Assembly: GCA_030148335.1 (NCBI GenBank)
Contig: JASBTQ010000026.1
Span: forward strand, 1 to 64,000
Direction of reading: 5' to 3'
DNA length: 64,000 nucleotides
DNA from: Allomuricauda sp.
GTDB taxonomy: Bacteria; Bacteroidota; Bacteroidia; Flavobacteriales; Flavobacteriaceae
Shown: in pieces, positions 24,478 through 33,694 of the stretch
How the letters are laid out: each line of letters begins with the position of its first letter
How positions within the stretch are numbered: the stretch's first letter is position 1
Position numbers and translations under genes: made by a program
The notes under the pieces: model-generated
What the model was told of the DNA's origin: nothing
The model's input: only the letters and a program-made list of their open reading frames with translations
The model's database searches: none

Positions 24478-26275
24478 ATCCCAAGGATTCCAAGATCCGT
24501 TCCTCGCTCTCTTTCTTTGAAAAGTTGATGGCACACTCTATCAAGGCCAAATGGGAATAGGCCTGAGGAAAGTTGCCCAACAACCGTTTGGATTTGAAAT
24601 CGATGTCCTCACTGAACAGCCCCAAATGGTTGCTATAACTGAGCAAACGTTCAAAATGTTCCAATGCCTTTTCCTCCTCCCCAATTTTGAACAGACTGTT
24701 GATGAACCAAAACGTACAAATGGTAAAAGATGATGAAGGGAGTCCAAAATCATCCTCATTCTTGTATCGATATAACAGGCCATCGTTGCTGAGACCTTCC
24801 TCAATGGCCTTTACGGTGCTCACAAACTTGGGATCACGGGCGTGGATGAAACCATAGGATTCCATCAACAGCACCGATGCGTCCAAATGCCTCGATCCAT
24901 ACGATTGTACGAAGGAATTGATATCACTGTTCCATGCATTTTTGTGGATGTCTTCCTTGATTTCCTGCTCCAAGGCTGTCCATTTTTCAATTTTCCGGGT
25001 CTTGCCGAACATTTTGGCCACCTTGATCGCCCTATCCAAGGCCACCCAGCATAGCACTTTGGAAAAAGTGAAGTGCTTGTCCTCTCCACGGAACTCCCAA
25101 ATGCCCTTGTCCGGCTCCTTCCAGTGCATCCCCACGATCCAGACAATGCCCTTGGTGATACTCCACAACTCTTCCCCATTCTCGATGTCAGTGCTGAATT
25201 TCATCAACTGCTCATAAATGACATCCATCAAAATGCCATAAATGTCGTTCTGTTTCTGCTTATAGGCCGCATTGCCCACTCGCACGGGTTTGGATCCCTT
25301 ATAACCGTCCAAATGTCCCAAAGTTTTTTCGGTAAGCTTTTTTTCCTTGTTGATGCCATACATGATCTGTAGCTTTTCGTCCTTGTCCGGCATTAGGTCT
25401 ATGATGAACTGCAGATACCTCCTGGCCGAGTTCATATGCCCCAGTTCGGAGACCACTTTGATCACCATGGAGGCATCCCTGATCCAACAAAAACGATAGT
25501 CCCAGTTTCTCACCTCCCCAATGGTCTCTGGCAATGAGGTCGTGGCAGCGGCAAGGACCGCACCTGTCTTGTCATAAGTGAGCAGTTTCAGGGTGATGGC
25601 GCTCCTTGTGATCTCATTGTTGAATTTTTTATAGGTTGGGGCCTTGTGCACCCAATCCAACCAATACACCTTGGTCCGTTCCAGTTCCAGACCCATTTTT
25701 ATGGTAGTGGGTCTCAATATCTTTTCATTGTAACAAATCAGGAAATACCCATCTTCTTCTAAAACCAGTTCCTTGGAGTCCATTATCCCCTCTTTGTCAA
25801 AGGAAGTGTAGAGGAAAAGTGTATCATATTTTTCCTGATGGGTAAGACTGGCCACAAAATCCTCCTTGATATAGGTCGAGGTCTCCCCCATCGCATATTC
25901 CAATTTTGGGTCGTATGTGATGCTTAGTTTGGGCCTTCCAGAGATATATTTGATATATCGGATGATTTCCGGTGGGGCATGGTATTTTCCGTTTCTTTTC
26001 AAATATCTGGGCATGAAGTCCATCACCTCGAAAACATTGTCCCCATCCGCATAATGGGTGACCAATATGGCAGTGTCCCTATAATATTTTTGGTCTATCT
26101 GATAATTGCCCACGGCCTCTATCCCAAAGCTCCCTCCCTTTTCCTCGTCCAATAATTTGGCAAAAACCGAGGTGGAATCAAATTCGGGCAGACAGCACCA
26201 ATCCAAGGAACCTGTTTTGGAAATCAAAGCCGCACTTCTACAATTGCCAATAATTCCATAATTTAAGTTATCCAT
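24476..26275 (-). CDS. glycoside hydrolase family 15 protein (glucoamylase/trehalase-like)
   Basis: Protein of 599 residues with the N-terminal beta-sandwich (about 1-220) and the C-terminal (alpha/alpha)6 barrel of GH15. Motifs are GNCRSAALISKTGSLDWCCLP, NWDYRFCWIRDAS, and KGIWEFRGEDKHF with the likely general acid glutamate, followed by KVLCWVALDRA. There is no signal peptide, so it is cytosolic. Divergent from it is a trehalose-6-phosphate synthase/phosphatase, which makes a trehalase role attractive, as for actinobacterial GH15 trehalases. Glucan hydrolysis is the alternative. Confidence 0.88.
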   Translation of the reverse strand: MDNLNYGIIGNCRSAALISKTGSLDWCCLPEFDSTSVFAKLLDEEKGGSFGIEAVGNYQIDQKYYRDTAILVTHYADGDNVFEVMDFMPRYLKRNGKYHAPPEIIRYIKYISGRPKLSITYDPKLEYAMGETSTYIKEDFVASLTHQEKYDTLFLYTSFDKEGIMDSKELVLEEDGYFLICYNEKILRPTTIKMGLELERTKVYWLDWVHKAPTYKKFNNEITRSAITLKLLTYDKTGAVLAAATTSLPETIGEVRNWDYRFCWIRDASMVIKVVSELGHMNSARRYLQFIIDLMPDKDEKLQIMYGINKEKKLTEKTLGHLDGYKGSKPVRVGNAAYKQKQNDIYGILMDVIYEQLMKFSTDIENGEELWSITKGIVWIVGMHWKEPDKGIWEFRGEDKHFTFSKVLCWVALDRAIKVAKMFGKTRKIEKWTALEQEIKEDIHKNAWNSDINSFVQSYGSRHLDASVLLMESYGFIHARDPKFVSTVKAIEEGLSNDGLLYRYKNEDDFGLPSSSFTICTFWFINSLFKIGEEEKALEHFERLLSYSNHLGLFSEDIDFKSKRLLGNFPQAYSHLALIECAINFSKKESEERILESLG

Positions 26276-26378
26276 ACAATAATTATTCTGAAAAGGTTAA
26301 GTGTGAATTGCTTTTGCGGTCGAATTTCCCGAAATTTAAAGAAACTTAATTTTAAAACCTTTCAAAAACCTTCCTTTT

Positions 26379-28589
26379 ATGGGCAAAACTATCATAATCT
26401 CAAATCGCTTACCCGTTCAATTGCAAATCAGTAATGGCTCCATCAATGCCATTCCAAGCGTTGGAGGGCTTGCCACAGGGATGAAATCCGTGCACAGTGG
26501 AGGTGAAAGCCTATGGATAGGTTGGTCTGGGCTCACGGACGAGGAAACGCCGCCCGAACTGGAAGGGAAAATTGACCAGGCACTAAAGGAAAATGGCTGT
26601 GCCAAGGTAAAACTGAATGCAAATGACATTGATGGCTTTTATTATGGTTTCAGCAACCGGACCATATGGCCATTGTTCCATTATTTTTTGGAGTATTCCG
26701 AGTTTGAACTTGATTTTTGGGACACTTATAAATCTGTAAACCAAAAGTTTGCCGATGCCATTATCGAAAGATCGGATGAGGGCGACACAATTTGGGTGCA
26801 CGATTATCAATTGATGCTGGTTCCCCAAATGGTACGGGAAAAACGCCCCGACACCTCCATCGGTTTCTTTCTGCACATTCCTTTCCCTTCCTTTGAAATC
26901 TTTAGGACCCTGCCCTGGAGGGAGGAAATTTTGGAGGGATTGTTGGGCTCGGACCTTATCGGGTTCCACACCTATGACTACGAAAGGCATTTTTTGAGTT
27001 CTGTGCGAAGGTTGTTGGGACTGGAGGTGAGCTTCAACGAAATCTATATGGACAACAGGGCCATTAAAGTGGATTCCTTCCCGATGGGCATCGATTATAA
27101 AAAATTCCATGATGCAGCCCTTGCGCACGAGCAAAAATACAATGAGGACCGAAGCGATTTCCAACTACGGCTGGACAGCCACAGGGCCTCTGCACCCGAT
27201 ACCAAACTGATCCTTTCCATAGACCGATTGGATTACAGCAAAGGAATCGCCAAACGCCTCAATGCCTTCGAATATTTTTTGAAAAAATACCCACAATACC
27301 AAGAAAAGGTCCGCTTGATCATCCTTGCCGTTCCCTCAAGGTCCAATGTGCCCCAATACCAATTGCTCAAAAAGGAGATTGATGAATTGGTAGGTAGGAT
27401 TAATGGGGAGCTTTCCACGATCAATTGGACACCGATATGGTATTTCTACCGCTCGTTGCCCTTCGAGAACCTCATCGACCTTTATACCACCAGCGACATT
27501 GCCTGGCTCACGCCGCTAAGGGACGGAATGAACCTGGTGGCCAAGGAATATATCGCCACCCGAACGGACAAGACCGGGGTGCTGATCTTGAGTGAAATGG
27601 CTGGGTCTGCCAATGAAATGAACGAGGCCCTCCTCATCAATCCCAATAATTTTGAGGAGCAGGCAAATACCCTGCAACAGGCCATCAACATGCCCAAGGA
27701 AGAGCAGATCAATCGCAATACCTTTCTCCAAAACCGTTTGGAGCGCTACAATGTTGAGGTGTGGGCGAATGAGTTCATGAACGCCCTGAAAGAGAAAAGG
27801 GATTTGGGACGGGAATTTGTCTCCGAAAGAATGTCCAAAGAAATCCTTTCCAATATTGTGGGCCAATATTCGAAGGCAAAAAAACGGCTCTTGTTCCTGG
27901 ATTATGACGGTACACTGGCCGGATTCCACAAAGACCCCCAACAAGCTTCCCCCGACGAAGAACTCTATAGGTTGCTGGACCAACTTCAGGAACAGGAAAA
28001 CACCACCTTGTTTTTGATCAGTGGTAGGGACAAACAGACCTTTGGCAGATGGTTCCTTCCCAAAAAGTACAGTATGATCGTTGAACATGGGGTGTGGATT
28101 TCGAAGCAAGGTGAAGATTTTAAAATGCTGGAGCAGGTCAAAGGGGACTGGATGGCAAAAATACGGCCGGTTCTGGAATCCTTTGTGGACAGGACCCCTG
28201 GGTCCTTTATCGAGGAAAAGAATTATTCCCTGGCCTGGCATTATAGGAACACGGATCCCGATTTTGGTGAAAAAAGGGCCACAGAATTGAATACGGTGCT
28301 GAGAAGTCTCATCGGTAATGACGATATTAGCGTGCTCAATGGCAACAAGGTCTTGGAAGTGAAGAGCAGCAATGTGAACAAGGGAAGGGCCGCAGTTCGT
28401 ATGATGGGCGAGGACAACTACGATTTTGTCTTTGCCATCGGGGATGACTGGACCGATGAGTTCATGTTCCAGGAACTCCCACATTCAGCCATTACAGTGA
28501 AAGTGGGACTCAAAAAAACCCAGGCCAAGTACCATGTGGAGAGCACCAAAAAAGTAAGGGACCTATTAAAACGGTTTGCGCAAACATGA
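26379..28589 (+). CDS. bifunctional trehalose-6-phosphate synthase/phosphatase (OtsA-OtsB fusion)
   Basis: Makes trehalose from UDP-glucose and glucose 6-phosphate and removes the phosphate in one polypeptide of 736 residues. The N-terminal GT20 domain (about 1-470) shows VGGLATGMKS, WVHDYQLMLVPQM, SIDRLDYSKGI and LRDGMNLVAKEY. The C-terminal HAD phosphatase starts at LFLDYDGTLAGF with nucleophile D508 and D510 and ends with GDDWTDEFMF. Trehalose is a compatible solute, fitting a marine life style. The stop overlaps the next start (ATGA). It is divergent from the GH15 gene over a 103-bp gap. Confidence 0.94.
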   Translation: MGKTIIISNRLPVQLQISNGSINAIPSVGGLATGMKSVHSGGESLWIGWSGLTDEETPPELEGKIDQALKENGCAKVKLNANDIDGFYYGFSNRTIWPLFHYFLEYSEFELDFWDTYKSVNQKFADAIIERSDEGDTIWVHDYQLMLVPQMVREKRPDTSIGFFLHIPFPSFEIFRTLPWREEILEGLLGSDLIGFHTYDYERHFLSSVRRLLGLEVSFNEIYMDNRAIKVDSFPMGIDYKKFHDAALAHEQKYNEDRSDFQLRLDSHRASAPDTKLILSIDRLDYSKGIAKRLNAFEYFLKKYPQYQEKVRLIILAVPSRSNVPQYQLLKKEIDELVGRINGELSTINWTPIWYFYRSLPFENLIDLYTTSDIAWLTPLRDGMNLVAKEYIATRTDKTGVLILSEMAGSANEMNEALLINPNNFEEQANTLQQAINMPKEEQINRNTFLQNRLERYNVEVWANEFMNALKEKRDLGREFVSERMSKEILSNIVGQYSKAKKRLLFLDYDGTLAGFHKDPQQASPDEELYRLLDQLQEQENTTLFLISGRDKQTFGRWFLPKKYSMIVEHGVWISKQGEDFKMLEQVKGDWMAKIRPVLESFVDRTPGSFIEEKNYSLAWHYRNTDPDFGEKRATELNTVLRSLIGNDDISVLNGNKVLEVKSSNVNKGRAAVRMMGEDNYDFVFAIGDDWTDEFMFQELPHSAITVKVGLKKTQAKYHVESTKKVRDLLKRFAQT

Positions 28590-30109
28590 TCCAAAGACTT
28601 TTTATTCCAGTCTTCATTTTGACATATGCCTTGGCGAATGCCCAGGCCAATACGGAAGTTTATCTTTTTGACCTGGCCTTGAAAAATGGGAGCCCGGTAT
28701 TGTCCAACCCCAAGAATATTTCCAATAATGAAGGGTATGACAACCAACCTTCCTTTTGGGACGATGATACCGTGCTGTTCTCATCCACACGGGAAAACCA
28801 GACCGATGTACTGAGGTTCAACATTACACAAGGAAGTACCACTTCTTGGCTGACCAACACCCCGACAGGAAGCGAATATTCCCCCTTGAGGATTCCTGGC
28901 AAAAATGCCATCTCTGCCATTCGTTTGGATTTGGACGGGCTTCAGCGTTTATACGAATATGACCTAAAAACTGGCGACTCAAACCCGATCACCAATCTAA
29001 AGATTGGGTACCATGTTTGGTTCAACGACCATATCCTTGTGGCCACGGTATTGGTGGAAAATCGCATGGACCTGATGCTCATCGACTTGGAAACAAACAC
29101 CACTCGCACCGTACAGAGAAATGTGGGCCGGTCGCTCCATAAAATTCCAGATACCGAACTCATCAGTTTCATAAGCAAAGGGAATGAAAACTGGGGCATT
29201 CTGTCCCTAGATCCTACATCCGGTGTGACCAAGAAAATCACGGATACCTACAAAAATGAGGAAGATATTTCCTGGATCGATGAAAATACCATCATCACAG
29301 GGGCCGGAAAAACATTACTGATGTGGGATATCACTTCTGGTGGAGGTTGGGAACCTGTCATGACTTTCCCTCAAGAGGAAATCAACAACATCAGCCGTAT
29401 TGCCGTAAACCAAGGTAAAACCCGGTTGGCCTTCGTGTCCGATGAATCTCCGGCCAAAATTGTCCAAAAACAAGTCGAAACCTTCAATAAAGAAGACCTG
29501 GAAGGTTTTCTTTCCTGTTACTCGGACAATGTCCTGGCACAACGGTTTCCCCATGAAACCATGTATCTTGGAAAAGCCAAGATGGCCGAAAATTACGAAC
29601 GCTTTTTCGCCAATACCAAACAATCGAGCGTGGAAGTGGTCAAGCGCATCGTTATCGGCAATACCGTTATTGACGAGGAGATCACGTTGGTGGATGGCAG
29701 ACAAGGACATCAAGTGGCGCTGTACGAGGTGAAGAACGGCCTCATCACCTCCATGACCTTTATTTTTCCAGATCGTCCGACAGCCGATGCCGAAACCATT
29801 GTCCAGGAACAATTGGATGCCTACAATGCTCGGGACATCGATGCTTTTATGGACACCTATTCGGACAACATTAAATTATATAGTTACCCGGACAAACTGC
29901 TCTCGGAAGGAAAAAAAGCGATGACCGCACAGTATAGAACATTCTTTGAAAATACCCCTGACCTTCACTGTACCATCAAGAACCGGATCGTAATCGGCAA
30001 CAAGGTGATAGACGAAGAGTCCGTGACCACCAATGGAACCACCCTATCCGCCGTGGCCATTTATGAACTGGAAAATGGAAAGATTTCAAAAGTAACCTTC
30101 ATCCAATGA
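28586..30109 (+). CDS. exported TolB/WD40-like propeller protein with two C-terminal SnoaL/NTF2-like domains
   Basis: Protein of 507 residues with a signal peptide (about 1-21, ending ANAQA). Residues about 30-285 carry PD40-type propeller repeats (YDNQPSFWDDDTVLFSSTR, GSEYSPLRIPG). Two tandem SnoaL-like domains follow (about 290-395 and 400-505). They share QVETFNKEDLEGFLSCYSD/QLDAYNARDIDAFMDTYSD and KRIVIGNTVIDEE/NRIVIGNKVIDEE, clearly an internal duplication. ATG overlaps the otsAB stop, so translation is coupled. I do not recognise a described function; the NTF2 domains may bind a small molecule or steroid-like ligand. Confidence 0.8.
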   Translation: MIQRLFIPVFILTYALANAQANTEVYLFDLALKNGSPVLSNPKNISNNEGYDNQPSFWDDDTVLFSSTRENQTDVLRFNITQGSTTSWLTNTPTGSEYSPLRIPGKNAISAIRLDLDGLQRLYEYDLKTGDSNPITNLKIGYHVWFNDHILVATVLVENRMDLMLIDLETNTTRTVQRNVGRSLHKIPDTELISFISKGNENWGILSLDPTSGVTKKITDTYKNEEDISWIDENTIITGAGKTLLMWDITSGGGWEPVMTFPQEEINNISRIAVNQGKTRLAFVSDESPAKIVQKQVETFNKEDLEGFLSCYSDNVLAQRFPHETMYLGKAKMAENYERFFANTKQSSVEVVKRIVIGNTVIDEEITLVDGRQGHQVALYEVKNGLITSMTFIFPDRPTADAETIVQEQLDAYNARDIDAFMDTYSDNIKLYSYPDKLLSEGKKAMTAQYRTFFENTPDLHCTIKNRIVIGNKVIDEESVTTNGTTLSAVAIYELENGKISKVTFIQ

Positions 30110-30149
30110 TTTTTTAATAGTTTCCCAATTTAAAACCAACCTCTACATC

Positions 30150-31481
30150 ATGAAACATATTTCCACCACACTTCTCTTACTCTTTACAACCTTGGGTTTT
30201 GCCCAAACCGATCTTCGGGTCTATGACATCATCAATTCGGTATCGGCGGAGAGGATTGAAAAAGACGTGACCACTTTGGCCAAATTTGGCACAAGACACA
30301 CCCTGAGCGACACCGTTTCCCTGACCCGTGGCATTGGTGCCGCCAGACGGTGGATAAAATCTGAATTTGATCGGATTTCCTCCAACTGCAATGACTGCTT
30401 GGAAGTATTCTACCAAAAAGATTTGGTGAAAAAAGGAGACAATGCCCGAATTGTACACGATGTTTGGGTGGTGAATGTGGTGGCGATCCAAAGAGGCACA
30501 AAATACCCCAACCGATTCATCATCATGAGCGGTGACATCGATTCCCGGGTCAGTGACCCTGCCGATTTCACTTCGGATTCGCCAGGGGCCAACGACAATG
30601 CCAGTGGAATGGCGGGCACAATCGAAGCGGCCCGTGTCCTTTCCAAATACCAATTTGAAAGCAGTATCATCTATGTTGGACTATCCGGTGAAGAGCAAGG
30701 TCTTTATGGCGGAAAAGGATTGGCGGCCCATGCCAAGGAAAAGGGATGGGACATTGTGGGCATCCTGAACAATGATATGATCGGAAACATCACTGGAGTG
30801 GATGGTGTGGTCAGCAATACGGATTTCCGGATTTTCTCCGAACCCGTACCGCCTACGGAGACCGAACAGCAAAGAAATGCCAGGCGGTTCTATGGTGGCG
30901 AAGTGGATGGGATTTCCCGACAATTGGCCCGATATGTCTACCAGACCACAAAGACCTATATGCCGGAAATGAACCCCATGATGATCTATCGATTGGACAG
31001 ATTCGGGCGGGGCGGACACCACAGGCCCTTCAACGATGCTGGATTTGCAGGCATCCGAATCATGGAAGCCCATGAAAACTATACGCAACAACATCAGGAT
31101 ATCCGTGTGGAAGATGGTATCGCCTATGGCGATGTGTTGGAGCATGTCAATTTTGACTATGCCAAAAAACTTACGGCCGTGAACGCCATCAACCTGGCGT
31201 CCATCGCTTGGGCCCCTCCAGCACCTGAAACCGTGGAAATCGGGGGAATCGTGGAGCCCAATGCCAAATTGAGATGGAGCAAGGTGGACGGGGCCGTTGG
31301 ATATAAAATTTATTGGAGGGACACCACCTCCCCCACTTGGGACCATTACAGATATGTGGGAGATGTGACCGAGCATACGTTGGAAGGCATCGTCATTGAC
31401 AATTACTTCTTTGGGGTAGCGGCCGTTGGGAAGGACGGACATGAAAGCCCTGTGGTTTTCCCCAACAAAGTGTTCAGATAA
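30150..31481 (+). CDS. exported M28-family peptidase with C-terminal Fn3-like domain
   Basis: Secreted zinc aminopeptidase-like protein of 443 residues with signal peptide MKHISTTLLLLFTTLGFAQ. The M28 core shows GDIDSRVSD (128-136), PGANDNASG (145-153), GLSGEEQGLYG and NNDMIGN, with a late histidine in HHRPFNDAGFAG. The first zinc ligand, histidine in most M28 enzymes (HxD), is aspartate here (D129). The rest of the ligand set looks intact. An Fn3-like domain (about 365-443) follows. It stands in a run of exported peptidases and probably degrades peptides in the periplasm or outside the cell. Confidence 0.85.
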   Translation: MKHISTTLLLLFTTLGFAQTDLRVYDIINSVSAERIEKDVTTLAKFGTRHTLSDTVSLTRGIGAARRWIKSEFDRISSNCNDCLEVFYQKDLVKKGDNARIVHDVWVVNVVAIQRGTKYPNRFIIMSGDIDSRVSDPADFTSDSPGANDNASGMAGTIEAARVLSKYQFESSIIYVGLSGEEQGLYGGKGLAAHAKEKGWDIVGILNNDMIGNITGVDGVVSNTDFRIFSEPVPPTETEQQRNARRFYGGEVDGISRQLARYVYQTTKTYMPEMNPMMIYRLDRFGRGGHHRPFNDAGFAGIRIMEAHENYTQQHQDIRVEDGIAYGDVLEHVNFDYAKKLTAVNAINLASIAWAPPAPETVEIGGIVEPNAKLRWSKVDGAVGYKIYWRDTTSPTWDHYRYVGDVTEHTLEGIVIDNYFFGVAAVGKDGHESPVVFPNKVFR

Positions 31482-31506
31482 TAGTACTAAAGTATTGATA
31501 ACAAAT

Positions 31507-33120
31507 ATGAAGCATTTTTTATTTGCATCCCTCTTCTTAGTGGGATTGAGCATGGCATCTGCCCAAAATTTTACCAGACAGGATACCCTTAGGGGCAGCA
31601 TAACCCCTGAACGCGAATGGTGGGACTTGAACTATTACCACTTGAATGTAAAGGTAGACCCTGCCGAAAAGTTCATTTCGGGGCATAACATTGTTCGCTA
31701 TAAGGTCTTGGAAAGTGCAAAAGTGCTACAGATAGACCTTCAAAAGCCCATGCAGATAAGTGCCATCACCCAAGATGGGAAAAAATTGAAATTTACTTCG
31801 GAAGGCAATGCACACTTCATTCAATTGAAGAAAAAACAGGTCCCCGGTGAATTCAACGAGCTCAAGATCGAATATTCGGGACATCCAAGGGAAGCGGTAC
31901 GTGCCCCTTGGGATGGTGGTTTTTCGTGGAAACAGGATGAGAACGGCAATCCCTTTGTGGCCACATCGTGCCAAGGTCTGGGAGCCAGTGTGTGGTGGCC
32001 CAACAAAGACCACATGTACGACGAAGTGGACAGTATGCGCATCAGCGTGACCGTTCCCAAAGATTTGATGGACATTTCCAACGGGCAATTGGAGAGCGTG
32101 GAGGAAAAGGGTGATTTCACCACCTACAATTGGGTAGTAAAAAACCCCATCAACAACTACGGTGTAAATGTAAATATCGGCAATTATGTGCACTTTGGAG
32201 AAAAATATGAAGGCGAGAATGGCACTTTGGACGTGGACTACTACGTGCTTCCTGAGAATCTGGAAAAGGCTAAGATACAGTTTGCCCAAGCCCCGATGAT
32301 GCTCAGGGCCTTTGAACATTGGTTTGGCCCCTACCCTTTTTATGAGGATGGCTTCAAACTGGTAGAGGTACCCTACTTGGGCATGGAACACCAAAGCTCC
32401 GTTACTTATGGAAATAAATATGAAAACGGGTATTTGGGGCGCGATCTTTCCGGCACGGGCTGGGGACTTCAATTCGATTTCATCATCATCCACGAAGCAG
32501 GCCATGAATGGTTTGCCAACAACATTACCTACAAAGACATTGCGGACATGTGGGTGCACGAAGGATTTACCGCCTACTCCGAAAACCTTTATCTTGACTA
32601 TCATTTTGGCAAAAAGGCATCGGCTGAATACGTCATTGGCACACGTGCCAACATCCAAAATGACCGACCCATCATTGGTCCTTATGGCGTCAACCAGGGA
32701 GGTTCTGGGGACATGTACTACAAAGGGGCTAATATCCTGCATACCCTACGCCAATTGGTGGAGGATGATGAGCAATGGCGACAAATACTTCGTGGACTCA
32801 ACAAGGATTTTTACCATCAAACGGTGACCAGCCAACAGATTGAGGACTACCTGAGCAAAAAAACGGGCAAAGACCTCTCGGCATTTTTCAACCAATACCT
32901 GCGCACCACCATGATACCCACATTGGAATATCAGTTGGAAAATGGTTCCATCAAGTATCGGTATGTGGATGTGGTGGAAGATTTTGACATGCCCGTCCGT
33001 GTTTTTGTCGATGGAAAGGAAAAATGGTTGTTCCCGAGTGCAGAATGGAAAACGGAAGCCATGGACAGTACGGAACTAAAGTTTGATGTCAATTTTTATA
33101 TAGAGACCCAAAAAGTCTGA
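31507..33120 (+). CDS. M1-family metallopeptidase (aminopeptidase N-like)
   Basis: Secreted zinc aminopeptidase of 537 residues. The start at 31507 gives signal peptide MKHFLFASLFLVGLSMASAQ; an in-frame start 81 bp upstream lies within the M28 gene and is rejected. The zinc site is HEAGH (H329, E330, H333) with the third ligand E352 in WVHEGFTAY, and the N-terminal anchor motif appears as GLGASVWWPNKD and YLGMEHQSS. It lacks the large C-terminal domain of E. coli PepN, as do many Bacteroidota members. Adjacent to M28, amidohydrolase and S9 genes. Confidence 0.92.
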   Translation: MKHFLFASLFLVGLSMASAQNFTRQDTLRGSITPEREWWDLNYYHLNVKVDPAEKFISGHNIVRYKVLESAKVLQIDLQKPMQISAITQDGKKLKFTSEGNAHFIQLKKKQVPGEFNELKIEYSGHPREAVRAPWDGGFSWKQDENGNPFVATSCQGLGASVWWPNKDHMYDEVDSMRISVTVPKDLMDISNGQLESVEEKGDFTTYNWVVKNPINNYGVNVNIGNYVHFGEKYEGENGTLDVDYYVLPENLEKAKIQFAQAPMMLRAFEHWFGPYPFYEDGFKLVEVPYLGMEHQSSVTYGNKYENGYLGRDLSGTGWGLQFDFIIIHEAGHEWFANNITYKDIADMWVHEGFTAYSENLYLDYHFGKKASAEYVIGTRANIQNDRPIIGPYGVNQGGSGDMYYKGANILHTLRQLVEDDEQWRQILRGLNKDFYHQTVTSQQIEDYLSKKTGKDLSAFFNQYLRTTMIPTLEYQLENGSIKYRYVDVVEDFDMPVRVFVDGKEKWLFPSAEWKTEAMDSTELKFDVNFYIETQKV

Positions 33121-33121
33121 T

Positions 33122-33694
33122 TTGGAAAAACACCCTGAACATTACTTTAAAAGCGATGCCGAGTGGCGCGAATGGCTGCATGAGAACCATTCCACCTATA
33201 CTGGGGTCTATCTTATCTTCTATAAAGTGGACCACCATAAGGAAAGTATGCGCTGGGAAGAAGCCGTGAGGGTTGCTCTTTGCTATGGGTGGATCGACAG
33301 CACCGTGAAAAGTCTTGGGGATGGGAGACGGAGACAGTATTTCTGCCCCAGAAAACCCAAGAGCACGTGGAGCAAAGTGAACAAAGTCCATATCGAAGAA
33401 CTGGAAGCCGATGGACTGTTGCACCAAAGTGGTATGGAAGCCATTGAACTGGCCAAAGCGAACGGCTCCTGGACGGAGCTGGACGATGTGGAGAACGGTG
33501 TGATTCCCAAAGACCTTCTAAAAGCATTCAGCAAAAACAAAAAGGCTTTCACCAATTTCCAAGGTTTTACCCCCGGCCAACAAAAAAGCTACCTCTATTG
33601 GCTGAACCAGGCCAAGCGGGAAGAAACACGGGAAAAACGAATACAGGAAATCGTGGAACTCTCCGCAAAGAACATCAAGTACAGAAACCAATGA
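33122..33694 (+). CDS. YdeI/OmpD-associated family protein
   Basis: Cytosolic protein of 190 residues with the YdeI fold: the N-terminal WREWLHENHSTYTGVYLIFYK and VRVALCYGWIDSTVKSLGDGRRRQYFCPRKPKS are typical, as is the C-terminal TPGQQKSYLYWLNQAKREETREKRI. It starts with TTG two bases after the M1 stop; the next in-frame ATG would remove the domain start. Relatives are linked to resistance against antimicrobial peptides or bacteriocins, but the biochemical role is unknown. The stop overlaps the next gene by an ATGA. Confidence 0.85.
   Translation: MEKHPEHYFKSDAEWREWLHENHSTYTGVYLIFYKVDHHKESMRWEEAVRVALCYGWIDSTVKSLGDGRRRQYFCPRKPKSTWSKVNKVHIEELEADGLLHQSGMEAIELAKANGSWTELDDVENGVIPKDLLKAFSKNKKAFTNFQGFTPGQQKSYLYWLNQAKREETREKRIQEIVELSAKNIKYRNQ

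Noticed and set aside
31426..31506. Longer N-terminus for the M1 peptidase
   Set aside because: Would overlap the M28 gene and bury a good signal peptide that starts at 31507.
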